From contig NC_086375.1 of the NCBI RefSeq assembly GCF_036588685.1, forward strand, positions 53,142,955-53,206,954: a DNA stretch of 64,000 nucleotides. Reading direction: 5' to 3'. A model generated the notes under the pieces. The model saw only the letters and a list, made by a program, of their open reading frames with translations. It ran no database searches and was not told the origin of the DNA. Position numbers and translations under genes: made by a program. Shown here piece after piece: positions 36,834 to 48,400 of this stretch. The DNA comes from Mytilus trossulus. Taxonomy: Eukaryota > Mollusca > Bivalvia > Mytilida > Mytilidae. The first letter of the stretch is position 1. Every line of letters begins with the position of its first letter.

Positions 36834-37993
36834 ATATATAAAAGAATATGTATTATGATTGACAAGAGACTAAATGACACAGAAATTAACAACTTTAGGT
36901 CATCATAATGCCCCAAAGAATTAGAATTGCCCCCGCATAGTCAGCTATAAAAGAGGGAGGAAAGATACCGGAGGGAGAGTCCTCGAAGTGCTGTGTGGCG
37001 GACAGTGTTATTATTTAATTATTAGCTCCCTTGGTTAAACTCCAAATTTCTTATTTAATGTATTTTTTGTTAAATAATTTACATGAAGTTTAATAAGTAT
37101 ATATTTGTTAATTACATAGCTTTTGCTATTTTAATTCATTGGTTAAAGATTTTTATTTATATTGTAAAGTTTGATATTTGCATCGTCGCAAAATTTTTGA
37201 TTACCCTCTCTGGATACCTTAAGTGAGAAACTTATATATTTTATAGATTCTGTAAAAATTGAAACATGGAGTGAAGCAAAGGGCTACACAGCCAGACAAG
37301 ATAAAGATTAAAAAAAACACAGCCAGACAAGATTATAATTAACCACAAAATCATAGATAACCTCTACTGCATGCTAAGCATTCCATCTCCCTTTTAATAT
37401 GCGCAAACTAAATGGCTTTTTGTAATTAGGGTAAATTCGAAATATTGATTGATTTACTTTCAAACGTTGGGCACCATATACCTACAATACGTTACACTTA
37501 AAATGCGGTGTCGAAGAGGGTATTACATTGTTGGTTAATTCTGGTTCTGTTCGTTTTGTGATGTCATTTTATCAAAAAATACCTCGAGTTGTGGAAATCG
37601 ATTTGATAATGTTTACGCTTTACGTTTTTTGAACTAAAAATGCAGTGCTGTCGCAATTAATGCAGGAAGGAAAGATGGGACGGAAGTACATGTGTACGGT
37701 TTTCCATATTTTTTTTATCATAGGATGTTTAACTTTCAAGGTGCATAGCATCCAGTGTGATATCATCTGTCATTGTAAATTTTCTATATCTTAATTCAAC
37801 CCTAATACAAATATATCTGACACTGCAAATAAATCGAACATTTTTACCCTTGGTTAAATTTGAATAGAATTATATTTCCCTGGCACATATGTTGTCTATA
37901 TACACCCCTTCAATTACTTAAACCTTAGCTTGAGATTTATTTCCCAAGTTAGTCATCTTGACTTCAGATATGATACATTTTAAAATATAGTAA

Positions 37994-38308
37994 TCAACTC
38001 TTGGATCGTCCGCGAAAACGGCAAATATAATCCTGGGTTTTTATTAATTTGATGAAACGGTTTTCGTCGCTGTTTTGGATTTGTCTTTCAATTACCTCCA
38101 TTTCATGCACAAGTTTATATTCGGACGAAAAGTTCCGGCTTGCGCTAGTACAGGAATTGCTTTCTTCACGACAGTTATACCATGAATAGCAGGACAAATC
38201 GCGAAGTAAAACATTCCGTTGACTGGTATTAAGTCTTTTAATACTGGTGATTGCACCTTCCTGAAGTGACGAATGTAAATGATCTATTTCGGTGTACTTC
38301 CGTAACAT
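37994..38308 (-). CDS. Unidentified ORF inside the inner element
   Basis: 104 codons from ATG to TAA-type stop. The frame stays open a further 27 codons upstream, to about 38389, without another ATG, so it may be the end of a longer or spliced protein. Composition is hydrophilic with scattered cysteines (LSCYSWYNCREES), a region that could form helix (HEMEVIERQIQNSDENRF) and a basic C-terminus (CRFRGRSKS). G+C is higher than the surroundings. No family is recognised. It could be a remnant of the element's own protein or captured host sequence. Confidence 0.35.
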   Translation of the reverse strand: MLRKYTEIDHLHSSLQEGAITSIKRLNTSQRNVLLRDLSCYSWYNCREESNSCTSASRNFSSEYKLVHEMEVIERQIQNSDENRFIKLIKTQDYICRFRGRSKS

Positions 38309-39759
38309 AAATTTCCTTTCGCTTTTTACATTTAGAGGACTGTCTTGAAAAGTTGGACGAAGTTCATGTAATGGGATTTTTTCCCAATTTCATTTTTTTT
38401 TAATAACTCGTAAAAAGCTTTATAGCTTTTCGATTAATAAAAAATGCAAAATTTAACCTGTGTCTAACCTATGTTCTCGGGCGGAGTCTATAGCAACATG
38501 CACTTTTTTTTCCGGCAGCAATCATCAACCTCTTTTTCCAAATTTCATAAACGATTTGTTTTAATTATCATGAACATTTAACTGAAACTTAAGCACATGT
38601 AACGTCGGAAATTAGCGTCTTTAGGATCTTAGACGTTTTTAGATGTTTGGACGAATTGGCTACCGTTTAGTAATGTATGGAAGCATTTTATTCCTTTAAG
38701 ACCCAAACATGCAGTTGATAACCTGGCATTTTTTACTCCTCGTGTATCAAACTATTGTTTTGATCAATTATAAAAAAATACGCGTTATTTGCTTTGAAAA
38801 ATGAAATATCAACTTGGACAAAATGACTACCGTTTGAAAAACGACTGTGTAGAGAAGATTTTATTGAATCAGCAATATTTGAACTCAAATGAGGCAAATA
38901 TTTGTACTTTTGTTAGTTATTATTATTGTCTTACTCTTTTTTCATTTTCTGCTATATCTACTTTTAGTCGTTGAGTTAACGAAAAACGTCGGACATTTTT
39001 TTTTTATTCCAGCTTAATATGCAGCCAGCGAGTCAAATGAAATTAGGTAAAATAACGACTTTAACGCCAAAAAGAATCGACACATGTCGTTGATCCTGAC
39101 AAGAATCAAAAAGATCGGAGAATAAGAAATAGGATCACAATACATGCGAGTTAAAACAGTTTTTCATAAATGTACCGTTGGACATCCGGTTTTTTCACAA
39201 TTTCTTTCTTATTTTAATCCTCAAATATACTAGATATTACTTAGAATATGATCAAGAGCTGTAAAAACATAATTCAAAACATATATTAAATTTGTTTTAA
39301 TATTGGTTCGTGTTTTCTAACATTTTTATTTTGTTTTTGCGAACGAAATTGCGAAGATTCTGTTTTAAAACCTAGGGGTTGCAGAATCATCGTGCCCTAC
39401 GTTTGAAAATAGAAATAGAGCAAACAATAGTTCATTTCACCCTCATTACAAGAAGCCATGTAGTTTACGATTTTTTATAAGGAGATAGAAAGAAAGGCTT
39501 GCCTTGGAAGGACAAGTCCACTTCTCTATTAAAATTTCAATTTCGACAACTTGGCAATGTTTGTATCTATCATTATTTTTATCTTTATTCAAGTCTTCAA
39601 CATTTATTCATAACAGATATTTTACATATTACACGGCAGTGTTTTAAGTATAATTACATATATATCTACCTTTATATTTATCCTTATATCTATCATGTCT
39701 TGCAGTATATATTTTATACGACCGATACTGGGATCTATAAAATATATATGCTTCTCACT

Positions 39760-40330
39760 AAAAGAGGGACGAAAGACACCAAAGGGACAGTCAAACTCGT
39801 AAATCTAAAACAAACTGACAACGCCATGGCTAAAAATGAAAAAGACAAACAGAAAAACAATAGTACACATGACACAACATAGAAAACTAAAGAATAAACA
39901 ACACGAACCCCACCAAAAACTAGGGGTGATCTCAGGTGCTCCGGAAGGGTAAGCAGATCCTGCTCCACATGCGGCACCCGTCGTGTTGCTTATGTGATTA
40001 CAAATCCGGTAAATAGTCTAATTCGGTAGGTCAAATTCATGAAAGGGAAGGGGATTGTAGTTACGACGTAAGGAACATATCCGATATCATTTGTGAAACG
40101 GTTATTCCATAACGGTCAACTAACTCGTGATGGCGTCCGTAAATTTTACGAAGGGATGATTTCAACTTCACCATTTGGAACTCTTGGTCTAATAGCTTCC
40201 TTGTGAGCAGTAACCCTCTATCAAGAAAATCATGATAGGAAATGCAAGCACGGGAATATCGTATCAATTGGGAGATATATACCACTAAATGTATCCAAAG
40301 AAAGTAGGCAAAGATTTTGCGACGATGCAA
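39760..40330 (-). pseudogene. Reverse-transcriptase C-terminal relic
   Basis: Positions 40330-40061 encode VVYISQLIRYSRACISYHDF, LLLTRKLLDQEF, VKLKSSLRKIYGRHHELVDR and YGITVSQM, a C-terminal block of the same RT superfamily as 28192-29467 but of a different subfamily. The 3' region down to 39760 (phrases GACAACGCCATGGCTAAAAA and AGCAGATCCTGCTCCACATG) recurs at 58815-59165. The upstream RT is replaced by the right arm of the inner foldback-like element, so this copy is broken at 40330. Confidence 0.7.
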
Positions 40331-40678
40331 ATATCAAACTTTAAAATATAAATAGAAATATTTAACCAATGAATTCAAATAGCAAAAGCTATACAATTAA
40401 CAAATATATAATTATTAAGATTCATGTAAATCATTTAACAATAACATACATTAAATATGAAATTTGGAGTTTTACCAAGGGAGCTAATAATTAAATAATA
40501 ACACTGTCTGCCACACAGCATTTCGGGGACTCTCCCTCTGGTATCCTTCCTCCCTCTTTTATAGCTGACAATGCGGGCTTTTCTAATTATTGGGGGCATT
40601 ATGATGACCTATAGTTGTTAATTTTTGTGTCATTTAGTTTTTTGCCAATCATAATATATATTCTTTTATATATAGCGA

Positions 40679-40850
40679 TGTCGTTATTACGACAATGCTA
40701 TGTCGTTAAAACGACATAGGGATGTCGTTATTACGACATGATATGTCGAAATTACGACAAAGCTATGTCGTTATAACGACATGTTATGTCGAAATTACGA
40801 CATAGCGATGTCGTAATAACGACATAGCATGTCGTAATTACGACATAAAA
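40679..40850. repeat. Array of 8 dyads, right arm
   Basis: Eight ATGTCGT..ACGACAT palindromes, the inverted counterpart of the 36598-36833 array with three fewer units. Confidence 0.9.
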
Positions 40851-41013
40851 TATTTTTTTTGAATGGCCCTTATCGGCTTCCGTAAAATGTCGACCTGGGT
40901 AGATAACTTCCAAAAATATTTTAATGAACTGTTACACAAGAAGTCAACTGTTTTACTATAACCTGACGTAAAAGTCGACAGAATAAAGAGTCTAATAATT
41001 TGCTCATTTTTTG

Positions 41014-41167
41014 CAGTGGCGGATCCAGAGGGGGGTTCCGGGAGTGCGCACCCCCCTTTATTTTTGCCGATCAATGCATTTGTATCGGGACATATGTTTT
41101 GCACCCCCCCCCCTCTTTTGCCCTGGGTTAGCACCCCCCCTTTCGAAAATTCCTGCATCCGCCCCTG
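41014..41167. mobile_element. hAT-like MITE
   Basis: Left end CAGTGGCGGATCCAGAGGGG; right end, reverse-complemented, CAGGGGCGGATGCAGG. About 154 bp with C and G homopolymer runs inside. No matching 8-bp duplication was visible at the exact ends. Confidence 0.65.
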
Positions 41168-41316
41168 CTTTTGAAACTTAATATAATAAGCATTAGAAGT
41201 GCAATATTCCGAATTTTTATACTTATACGTGTTTTGTTTTTAAAAAAATGAATGTCGTCAACGGCAAGAACACTAGTTTATTTTTTTATGTTGTCTGGTG
41301 ATATGATGTACTTCAG

Positions 41317-41388
41317 GCATGTTACGATATTGGAGATCTAGAGATTTGTAGACACATCGGAATGACCCAGGCCCCAAGAAAAGCTATG
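41317..41388 (+). CDS. Possible 24-codon internal exon
   Basis: An acceptor-like GATGTACTTCAG (AG at 41315-41316) and a donor-like ATG|GTAAAT (GT at 41389-41390) bracket 72 bp open in phase 0. It encodes ACYDIGDLEICRHIGMTQAP and four more residues. The polypyrimidine tract is weak, no partner exons were found and no family is recognised. It lies within the outer foldback-like element, so capture of host sequence or chance are both possible. Confidence 0.2.
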
Positions 41389-41756
41389 GTAAATGTACCG
41401 TGTGGAAGTAAATGTCACCCTACGCATACATGAAAGAATACAACTTAGCCATGAAAACTAACTTTACATCGATATTTAATGTTATCTGAATTGTAAATAA
41501 TACAATTGCATGCGTTAATCTTTTTTTTTTTATAAAGTTTTCTAATGCATATTATTGAAAAAAATACCTGTATGGTCCAAATACTCATATGGTCCGGCCC
41601 GTTTATAACCAAACGAGTATTTACTCATATGGTCCGACCATACGCGTACGGTCGGACCCGGTTGGACCATACGCGTATGGTCGAACCATATGAGTATACG
41701 CATATGGTCATGACCATACGCGTATGGTCCAGATACTCATATGGTCCGGAACATAC

Positions 41757-42984
41757 ACTTTTCTTTCCACAACTATCCAATATTAATTTCAACTGACTTG
41801 TGCATGAATCTACACACAATTTCATATTTTGAATAAAGGTGTTTTAACATCATTATTATCTTATTATATTCACAGTCAATTATTTCAATTCAAAAGCAAA
41901 ACAAAAATTCAGCTAAAAATGTTTTGGTGGCCTTGGTGTCAGCTTTTTTTTTTTTAAAGAAATCAACTTGTATTATTGGATTGATGTCTCGTAGATATGT
42001 ACTTTACACGTATTCACACACAACAAGGAAGTTATAAAGAACTTACACATTTATAAAGAACAATGAGACAAACAAAGAACAATGAGCAATCTTTGACCTT
42101 TATTACATGTAACGTTATGTAACTTAAAAGTACCACGATTACGGAAAACTATTGATGATAATACTAAGACATGAACATTCATCACCTCATTATCAGATGA
42201 CAGAATAACATGTATATTGCATAGATATCATGTCACACTAAAACTGCTTGACCTTCCCGTACTATAACTAGGGAATAATCAGTGTATATGTACAAAGGAT
42301 TTTTTGACTGGAGTATCATTGAATATTGTTTTATTGGTATTAAAAATTGATTTAATATACAAAATAATCGGCGGCGTTCAGTCGGCAAATAAACGAAACC
42401 AATTTCAATGTGTATAAACACATATATATGTGGACTTCAAAACAATTACTAAAGTCGTATATTGTCTTCAGATCTATTCAGTTTTATTTGAGTGTATTGA
42501 AAAAAAGGCATGACTTTGGTAGACCATGCTTATCTCTCGACTGTTTACTCTTTAAATATTATTCAATGAAATAACTACAAAATCTGAAATGAAAGATAAT
42601 CACAAGAAATTTCATAAAATTCATAATGTATTCAATGGAGGATATACTGCGACTTTACGATGTGTACATTATAATACAATCAGATCAGAATGTTGTTGAT
42701 AAAATATTGCAGGACGTGTATTGTTAAATACGCCACGTGCGCCGACTACATTAATTTCTAGCATGTTGTATAAGGAGTCTTTATTCTAACTAATTTTAAA
42801 CAACATCCGACTCCTCTGAAAAATGTTTTTAGATCTCCAAACGAACAATAACGAACAAAACCGATTCCAGATAGTCCGGTTTGGTATAATTATGAACATA
42901 ATAAACCTATTCCGTTGTATATACCCGTTGTATATACCAAGACCAAACACAACGTAGAATTAAATACGCAATTAAAAAGCATGC
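41757..42984. other. Noncoding DNA
   Basis: AT-rich, no supported gene. A small A-module remnant (AAATACGCCACGTGCGCCG) is at about 42726-42744. Confidence 0.4.
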
Positions 42985-43120
42985 ATATCGATATCACAAA
43001 CTTGTCAAAACATTCACTAAATTTTATACAAGGACATCATTCATGAAAATTAATCAATTCTACAGGTATTTCACATCCCATTTTTCATAGTAATATTCTA
43101 TGCAATACACAAAAACGTCC
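42985..43120 (+). pseudogene. Short reverse-transcriptase relic, opposite strand
   Basis: In one frame RYHKLVKTFTKFY, and after a frameshift GISHPIFHSNILC. These match consecutive blocks of the RT at 28192-28710 (RYHKLIKTFTKFYHRY and ISHPFFYRNILY). It is broken by indels and stops. Confidence 0.65.
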
Positions 43121-43207
43121 TCATGTGATGTAATATCAAAATTTGAAATTAGCATTGATACACTCATAGGTCCTTTGCATCAGAAATACACACATTTATT
43201 CTAGTAG

Positions 43208-43291
43208 CATCTTCGCTAGCCAAGGGTTACGATACACTCCCGCTCTGTGAAGAGAGCGGGAGTGGATCGTAACCCTTGGCTAGCGAAGATG
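43208..43291. mobile_element. 84-bp near-perfect hairpin with 9-bp TSD
   Basis: Two 39-bp arms (start CATCTTCGCTAGCCAAGGGT, one mismatch) around a 6-nt loop GTGAAG. It is flanked by a perfect 9-bp direct repeat TTCTAGTAG (43199-43207 and 43292-43300). The whole insertion is arms plus loop, with no internal sequence. Related to the 49-bp insertion at 26183. Confidence 0.85.
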
Positions 43292-43469
43292 TTCTAGTAG
43301 TTGCTAGTAATTCTTCTTAAATTTATGTTGATCGTTGTCATTTTGCTCAGTGCTATCTTTTACCTAATCTAGCATCGGACTTATATTTCCTTAAGACTAA
43401 GTTGTACTATGCGTATTGATGGGAGTTTGATTATTCCAAAGTGGTTAGAGGTATAGCGGGAGGGTAAAC

Positions 43470-43750
43470 AAAACATGTTAAACCCCGCCGCATTTTTTGC
43501 GCTTGTCCCAAGTCATGAACCTCTGACTTTTGTTAGTTTTGTAATTTTTTTTTATTATTTTAGTTCATTTGTGTGTTTCGTAGTTGATGGTGACGTCCAT
43601 TTTCTAGTATACAATAGTGTCAAGGGCCTCGCCGCCATGTGTGGGATGTTCTCACTTTCTAGAATACCCATTGATGGTATCATGCTTTTTTTCTGCTCTC
43701 TTTGATCGAGATGTTATCTCTGGGGCCCATTTCACATTTTCATTCTCAAT
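43470..43750 (+). repeat. Retroelement 3'-end fragment
   Basis: Order AACCCCGCCGCATTTTTTGC, GTCCCAAGTCATGAACC and TTCACATTTTCATTCTCAATC resembles 33950-34240 but is strongly diverged. Frames here are not genes. Confidence 0.5.
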
Positions 43751-45005
43751 CTATAGACCGAGTTCCAACAGGGTGGCCAGTAACGTGAAAAATGATGTTC
43801 ATGTATTTGGGAGGATGGATCAAAATATGCACGCTACTACATGAAACTAGCTTGTGTATCCGATACTACACTCGTATCCGGTTTCATGGAGTTTAATCAT
43901 AAATTTATTAGGAATCGGCTGTATTGGTAGGTATCTAAAATCATGACATCAGACTCTCGGAAGAAAAATCATTTTAACCATTCTTAATAAGTAAGTATTC
44001 TAAATAAGTAAATATGTCACGGCTGTAGCCCTTGCTGTGCACAGAAAGGTGCAAGAATATTCCTAAAAAAATCCTTAAATAGTTCCATTTAGAGAAATAC
44101 ATTAATGTCTACAAATGAACAATATTGAATTTTGTCAACAGCCTCCTTACGAAGCTGTATAATATACTCTGGACGATCAACACACATGTACAGTACGGTA
44201 TCAGCATGAATTTTTAAAAAAAGTATTACGAAATTTGACAGGTTTTTTAAAAACATTATTTTCACTTTTATTTTTCTCTCCATTTTTCCATGACAAAAGA
44301 TTCATAAAAGTATAAAAAAAAAACATCGGCAAAGAAATACACACTGTTAGAACCCGAACTCCGATAATTTGACTGAAACATTATATATTTGTCATGAAAA
44401 TATGTTGCTAGTAAAGAAGTTTAAAGTCTTAATCATGCCTGTCCATGTCTATGGGTAATGGATTTTATATCGGTTATGATCAAAGAAAGACACGATATAT
44501 CACAATATGAAAATATGAAAATGTGTTATGATTACCACCAGAGGACAAAGGCGGCGGACGACTATTCAATTAGTATACTAGGTTCTTACTGATCAGGTTA
44601 CGTGGAAAATTAGTTATTACAGTAGAACAGTCATAAAATGTCACTGAACAAATATTTTATGATAAAACACGTCAAATGACGAGTAGATTGTGATATGATT
44701 GTGCCATCATTTGTTTTATGTTAACACATTATGGTTAAACTCAAACCCGTAAAACAGAACTTCGGTCAATTAAACAAAACTGGCTTGCATGTACATGGAT
44801 CATCAAGGCATCAAACTACTTTTTATAATTCAGGTTTGAGAAATATTTCAGCATTTTGGATGATAAACAGATATTTTTTTTAAACTCTGAATAACCCAGT
44901 CTTGTTTCGACAATAGATGTATAGTGGTGCTCGAGACCAAATTTTTTGAAACCGAACAATTTTAAAGTAATGAAGGACTTTTAATAAAAAAAAAAAAGAA
45001 AAGCC
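43751..45005. other. Noncoding DNA
   Basis: A 64-codon minus frame at 44089-44283 ends in a coding-like stretch (DRPEYIIQLRKEAVDKIQYC) but has no splice context I can support. Otherwise nothing is seen. Confidence 0.35.
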
Positions 45006-45009
45006 GAAG

Positions 45010-45235
45010 TCGGACACGGAATTGGAGTATTGCATGAGGGAGATATATTCCTTAATTAAAGAAAATTTCCAAAAAACTGTGACAGCAAATTTTAATCTTA
45101 AACAAAATTTGTATGCCAGTGAGCCAGTACTAAGCCTGTGATATTCTCGCGGACCACCTTCAGAGGTATCGAATTGGTGGTAATAATAACGTTAATGGTA
45201 CCAGTTTTTCTGCACCAGATTTTCCCTTTATATGT
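45010..45235 (+). repeat. B-A repeat fragment
   Basis: TGCATGAGGGAGATATATTC, then AGCCAGTACTAAGCCTGTGA, then TAACGTTAATGGTACCAGTT: the B module followed by the start of A, in the same order as inside 28711-29228. Confidence 0.65.
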
Positions 45236-45448
45236 CTTTATGCTTCATAAAAGTTGAACTCATGACAATTAAACTTATGATTTTACTTGATGGAACTGCT
45301 GTTTGTAGAAATCATTTCAATCCTTCTCTGCATATCCCTCTTTTCCTTATTTGGAATTCGTTACTCGACACGTGATGGTCTTTCAACTAGTACACTCAGT
45401 GTAAAACACATGTTTATGCTGCTAACTGTAATAATAATAGGTGTCGAT

Positions 45449-48400
45449 TCAACTGAATAAAAAATCATCCGCTTCCGAAATTAGTAAATGTTTACTTGTT
45501 GAATATACTTTGTCCTTATCTTTGGCTGAAATATCACTTGTTAATTCGTCCGCTTGTTTAAAATTAATATCCAGTTCTTTTTCTTTACCGTTTTCTTCGC
45601 TGCTTGAAAACTCATTTCCAAAATTGTTGTAAAATGAATCATAATAATTAATACGCTTTGCATGTTTGAAAGCTTTTGAAGACTGGTGGATTTCATTATA
45701 ATCATCCTCACTTGCTATTTCAAAACTGTCAAAATCACTGAAAGAATTCTCGTGTTGGGTACCATCAGTTTGAATTAAATCGTTATTCTTATATTTTAAT
45801 TTTAATCTATTTATTTCGTTGATTATATTTGTTGGCGACGGAGTTACCAATGGTGGTCTTTTCTTGTAAGTGTTTTTATCGTTACTTATTCTATTACGAC
45901 TTGAAGGATGATTTTCGTCATTAAAAGGTTTCCTGACAAATTCATTTTTACGATTCAACAAATGCATATCATCAGCTGTATATTGATTGATGCTGATAGG
46001 GTGAGGTCCATTGCTACCTAGCATTATTGATACAGATGGCTCCATATGAACTTCTTCATTTTTGTTTGAAATGAACATTTCGCGGTTATCTTTGTACCAG
46101 TTTGTTTTCTGTAATGGAGATTTGCCTATAGAAATGTGCGCTGATTTAATTTTCCCCGCCCTTATTGTTTCTGCTGTCACTTTTTTGGCAAACAAATTAT
46201 TTGTTGTAAGTTGATTTGTCTGTGTATCGTCTGCCCTCAGGATACCATCTGTCTCCTCGTCAGAACGAACATCTGCAAGATCAGAATACTTGGTTAGTTT
46301 GCGAGCTTTCAGAACTCGATCAGTTGGCGTAAGAATTGGCTTTTCTTTTCTGAATAGTTTATGCTCAAGCATATTTTTCTTTTGAGTTGGCTTATTTCTT
46401 AATTGTATAGACGTGTTACCAAATGGTGATAAACTATTACCTTGAAAGTTCATTGTATTTCTTATCATTGCTGAGTTCTGCAAATCTTTTTGTCCCCCGA
46501 GCATGAAATTCTTTTTTCTCCAGTTTTGCCTCATGTTCTTCTTCTTTTGTAGATTCGAAACTACTTCACTACGAAATGTTGTATTAATGGGTCGATCCTT
46601 TCTCTTAACAAATGTTGATTTGAGTGGTTTTATTCTAGATAGTTGGTCGTGTTTACTTGATTGGTGTTTTTGTATATACGTATTTTGCAACAGAGAACCC
46701 AATGTCGAAGTTGTCTTAATATTATTCATTGCGTTTTGTTTCGTATCAAGATTAGATAATTTTTCCGTTTTATTCACGGGATTTCTAACATATAGACTTT
46801 TTTGACTGGCGTATATTTTCGGTCTTAATGTATCCGAGTTAAATCCGTTTATATTAACAGAATCACTATCGTCACGCTTCAGTACGATTGTAACAGAAGT
46901 ATCTGTTGGATCTATCCCATTTCTGTTTAATACAAATGTCTCCCGATCATCTGACTCCCCCCGAGCTTTCCGGAGAGAGAACGCTTTGCCAATTGAAATG
47001 ATGATAGTCTTTACATTGTTAGCTTTTACAATATCTGCTGTTACGTGTTTTGAATACAATTTGTTCGTTTTAATTCGTTCTGCCTGTATATTGTTTGCTT
47101 CTATGATACCTGATGTGTCCCTTTTTAAACGAACATTGGAACTGTTATCAAACTGAGAATTAATTTGAAAATATAATTTTAAATCGTCATGAAATTCAAC
47201 AACGGGTTCAAATTCAGTCTTTTTTGTTACAGTAATCCTTTTTAGTGTTTCATTCAGAGCTGTTTTATCCAACCAATTACTTTTCTGTTTCAAATCTAAA
47301 AAAGAAATTCTAAAAGGTACTTAATTACGCAACAGTTAAAGTAACTTTTGATATGTAACGACAACTCAGTATGACATTTGTATTCTTTTTTTTTCTTTAT
47401 CATTTCCGTATTGTGTCTCATGGTACACTATTTAGCACATTTGTTTACATCTGCTAAAATATATATGACGGCAAAATATCTCATAAACTCGAAATATAAA
47501 AGCAGGGATATCAAGGATCAGGGAAAGTCCTAGACCGAATTCTTCTGTCCCTATAATGCATATATTTCCCAATTTACATTTGCTTTTTATTGATTTTGCT
47601 ATTTTCTAAAAAAAAAATTATTGTGCAATATAGATCTATATTGCACAATAAAAAAAAAAAAAATAGTGTATGGATATAGTATTAATCTATGGTGCAATCT
47701 TCCTACACGCACTTGAACAGCTGTTATTGATGTTCTGAATCTCTGAATCGTATACTCTAACAGACATATCCCCACACACTGTGCTTAGATTCGATAGTTT
47801 CATCATAAAGACAGAGTTTCATGCAGTACTTGATGGGCCTCAAAGTTAACTTTTTTGGCAGAGACAACTATGAATTTTTTTCCCAATCCATTATAAATAA
47901 ATATATTCAAACTAAGAAATTTTGGTATACAGCAAAGTGAAGGAAAATTTTAAACCTTGATTGCAAATGTAATGAATGAGGACAACAGTTAAAGACGTTA
48001 AACAATGTGACCAACTGGATTAAATGTAAATGGTGAGATGATGTACCAAGTTACAAATATGCAAATATGACAGTTGTTATCCATTCTTATGATTTTTTTG
48101 ATTTGTTTGGGCTTTTGATTTTGCCATTTGTTAAGAAATTTTCCGTGGAGATAGGTATTTTTGTAATTTTTCTTTTTACAGAGCTAAACCATGTACAGTT
48201 CGATGCACCAACGAAAAGAATTAAATCAACGAAAAATAAAGAAAAAGGAAACAAGCACTTCCTCCTGTTTTCAACGAAAACCTGAATCCACAATTGATGC
48301 TCTTTTTAAAACATTAAAATAGCAGGTGAAAAATTTAATCTTTCAATAATATTTTTTAATATCAATTTATATTATGTAGTAGCTTTTACTTTTCCGTTCA

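Larger units (their letters stand above)
36559..40885. mobile_element. Inner foldback-like element with long inverted arms
   Basis: Terminal inverted repeats of roughly 560-640 bp: TTACGGAGGCCGATAAGGGC at 36559 pairs with its complement ending at 40885. Each arm has an outer block of short dyads, then a TATATATAAAAG box, then about 350 bp of conserved sequence (CAGCTATAAAAGAGGGAGGA, CAGTGTTATTATTTAATTAT, TATTTGCATCGTCGCAAAAT) up to about 37200 on the left and from about 40320 on the right. A 4-bp direct repeat AATG flanks the ends. The 3.1-kb interior holds an unidentified ORF (37994-38308) and a truncated reverse-transcriptase tail (39760-40330). No transposase was seen. Confidence 0.75.
36200..41756. 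mobile_element. Outer foldback-like element, palindrome-array arms
   Basis: The left arm (about 36200-36315) and right arm (about 41569-41756) are inverted copies starting TATGTTYCGGACCATATGAG. Both are built of iterated palindromes, GGACCATACGCGTATGGTC and ACTCATATGGTCC types. The element spans about 5.5 kb and contains a second foldback-like element (36559-40885), a hAT-like MITE and a possible exon. No transposase is visible and no clear target duplication was found at the outer ends. Confidence 0.7.

Noticed and set aside
39735..39977. 80-codon hydrophobic minus frame
   Set aside because: It falls in the 3' noncoding region of the retroelement relic, which recurs at 58815-59165.
44089..44283. 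Coding-like 64-codon minus frame
   Set aside because: The end looks coding-like but there is no supportable splice site or homology, and the first half is AT-rich noise.
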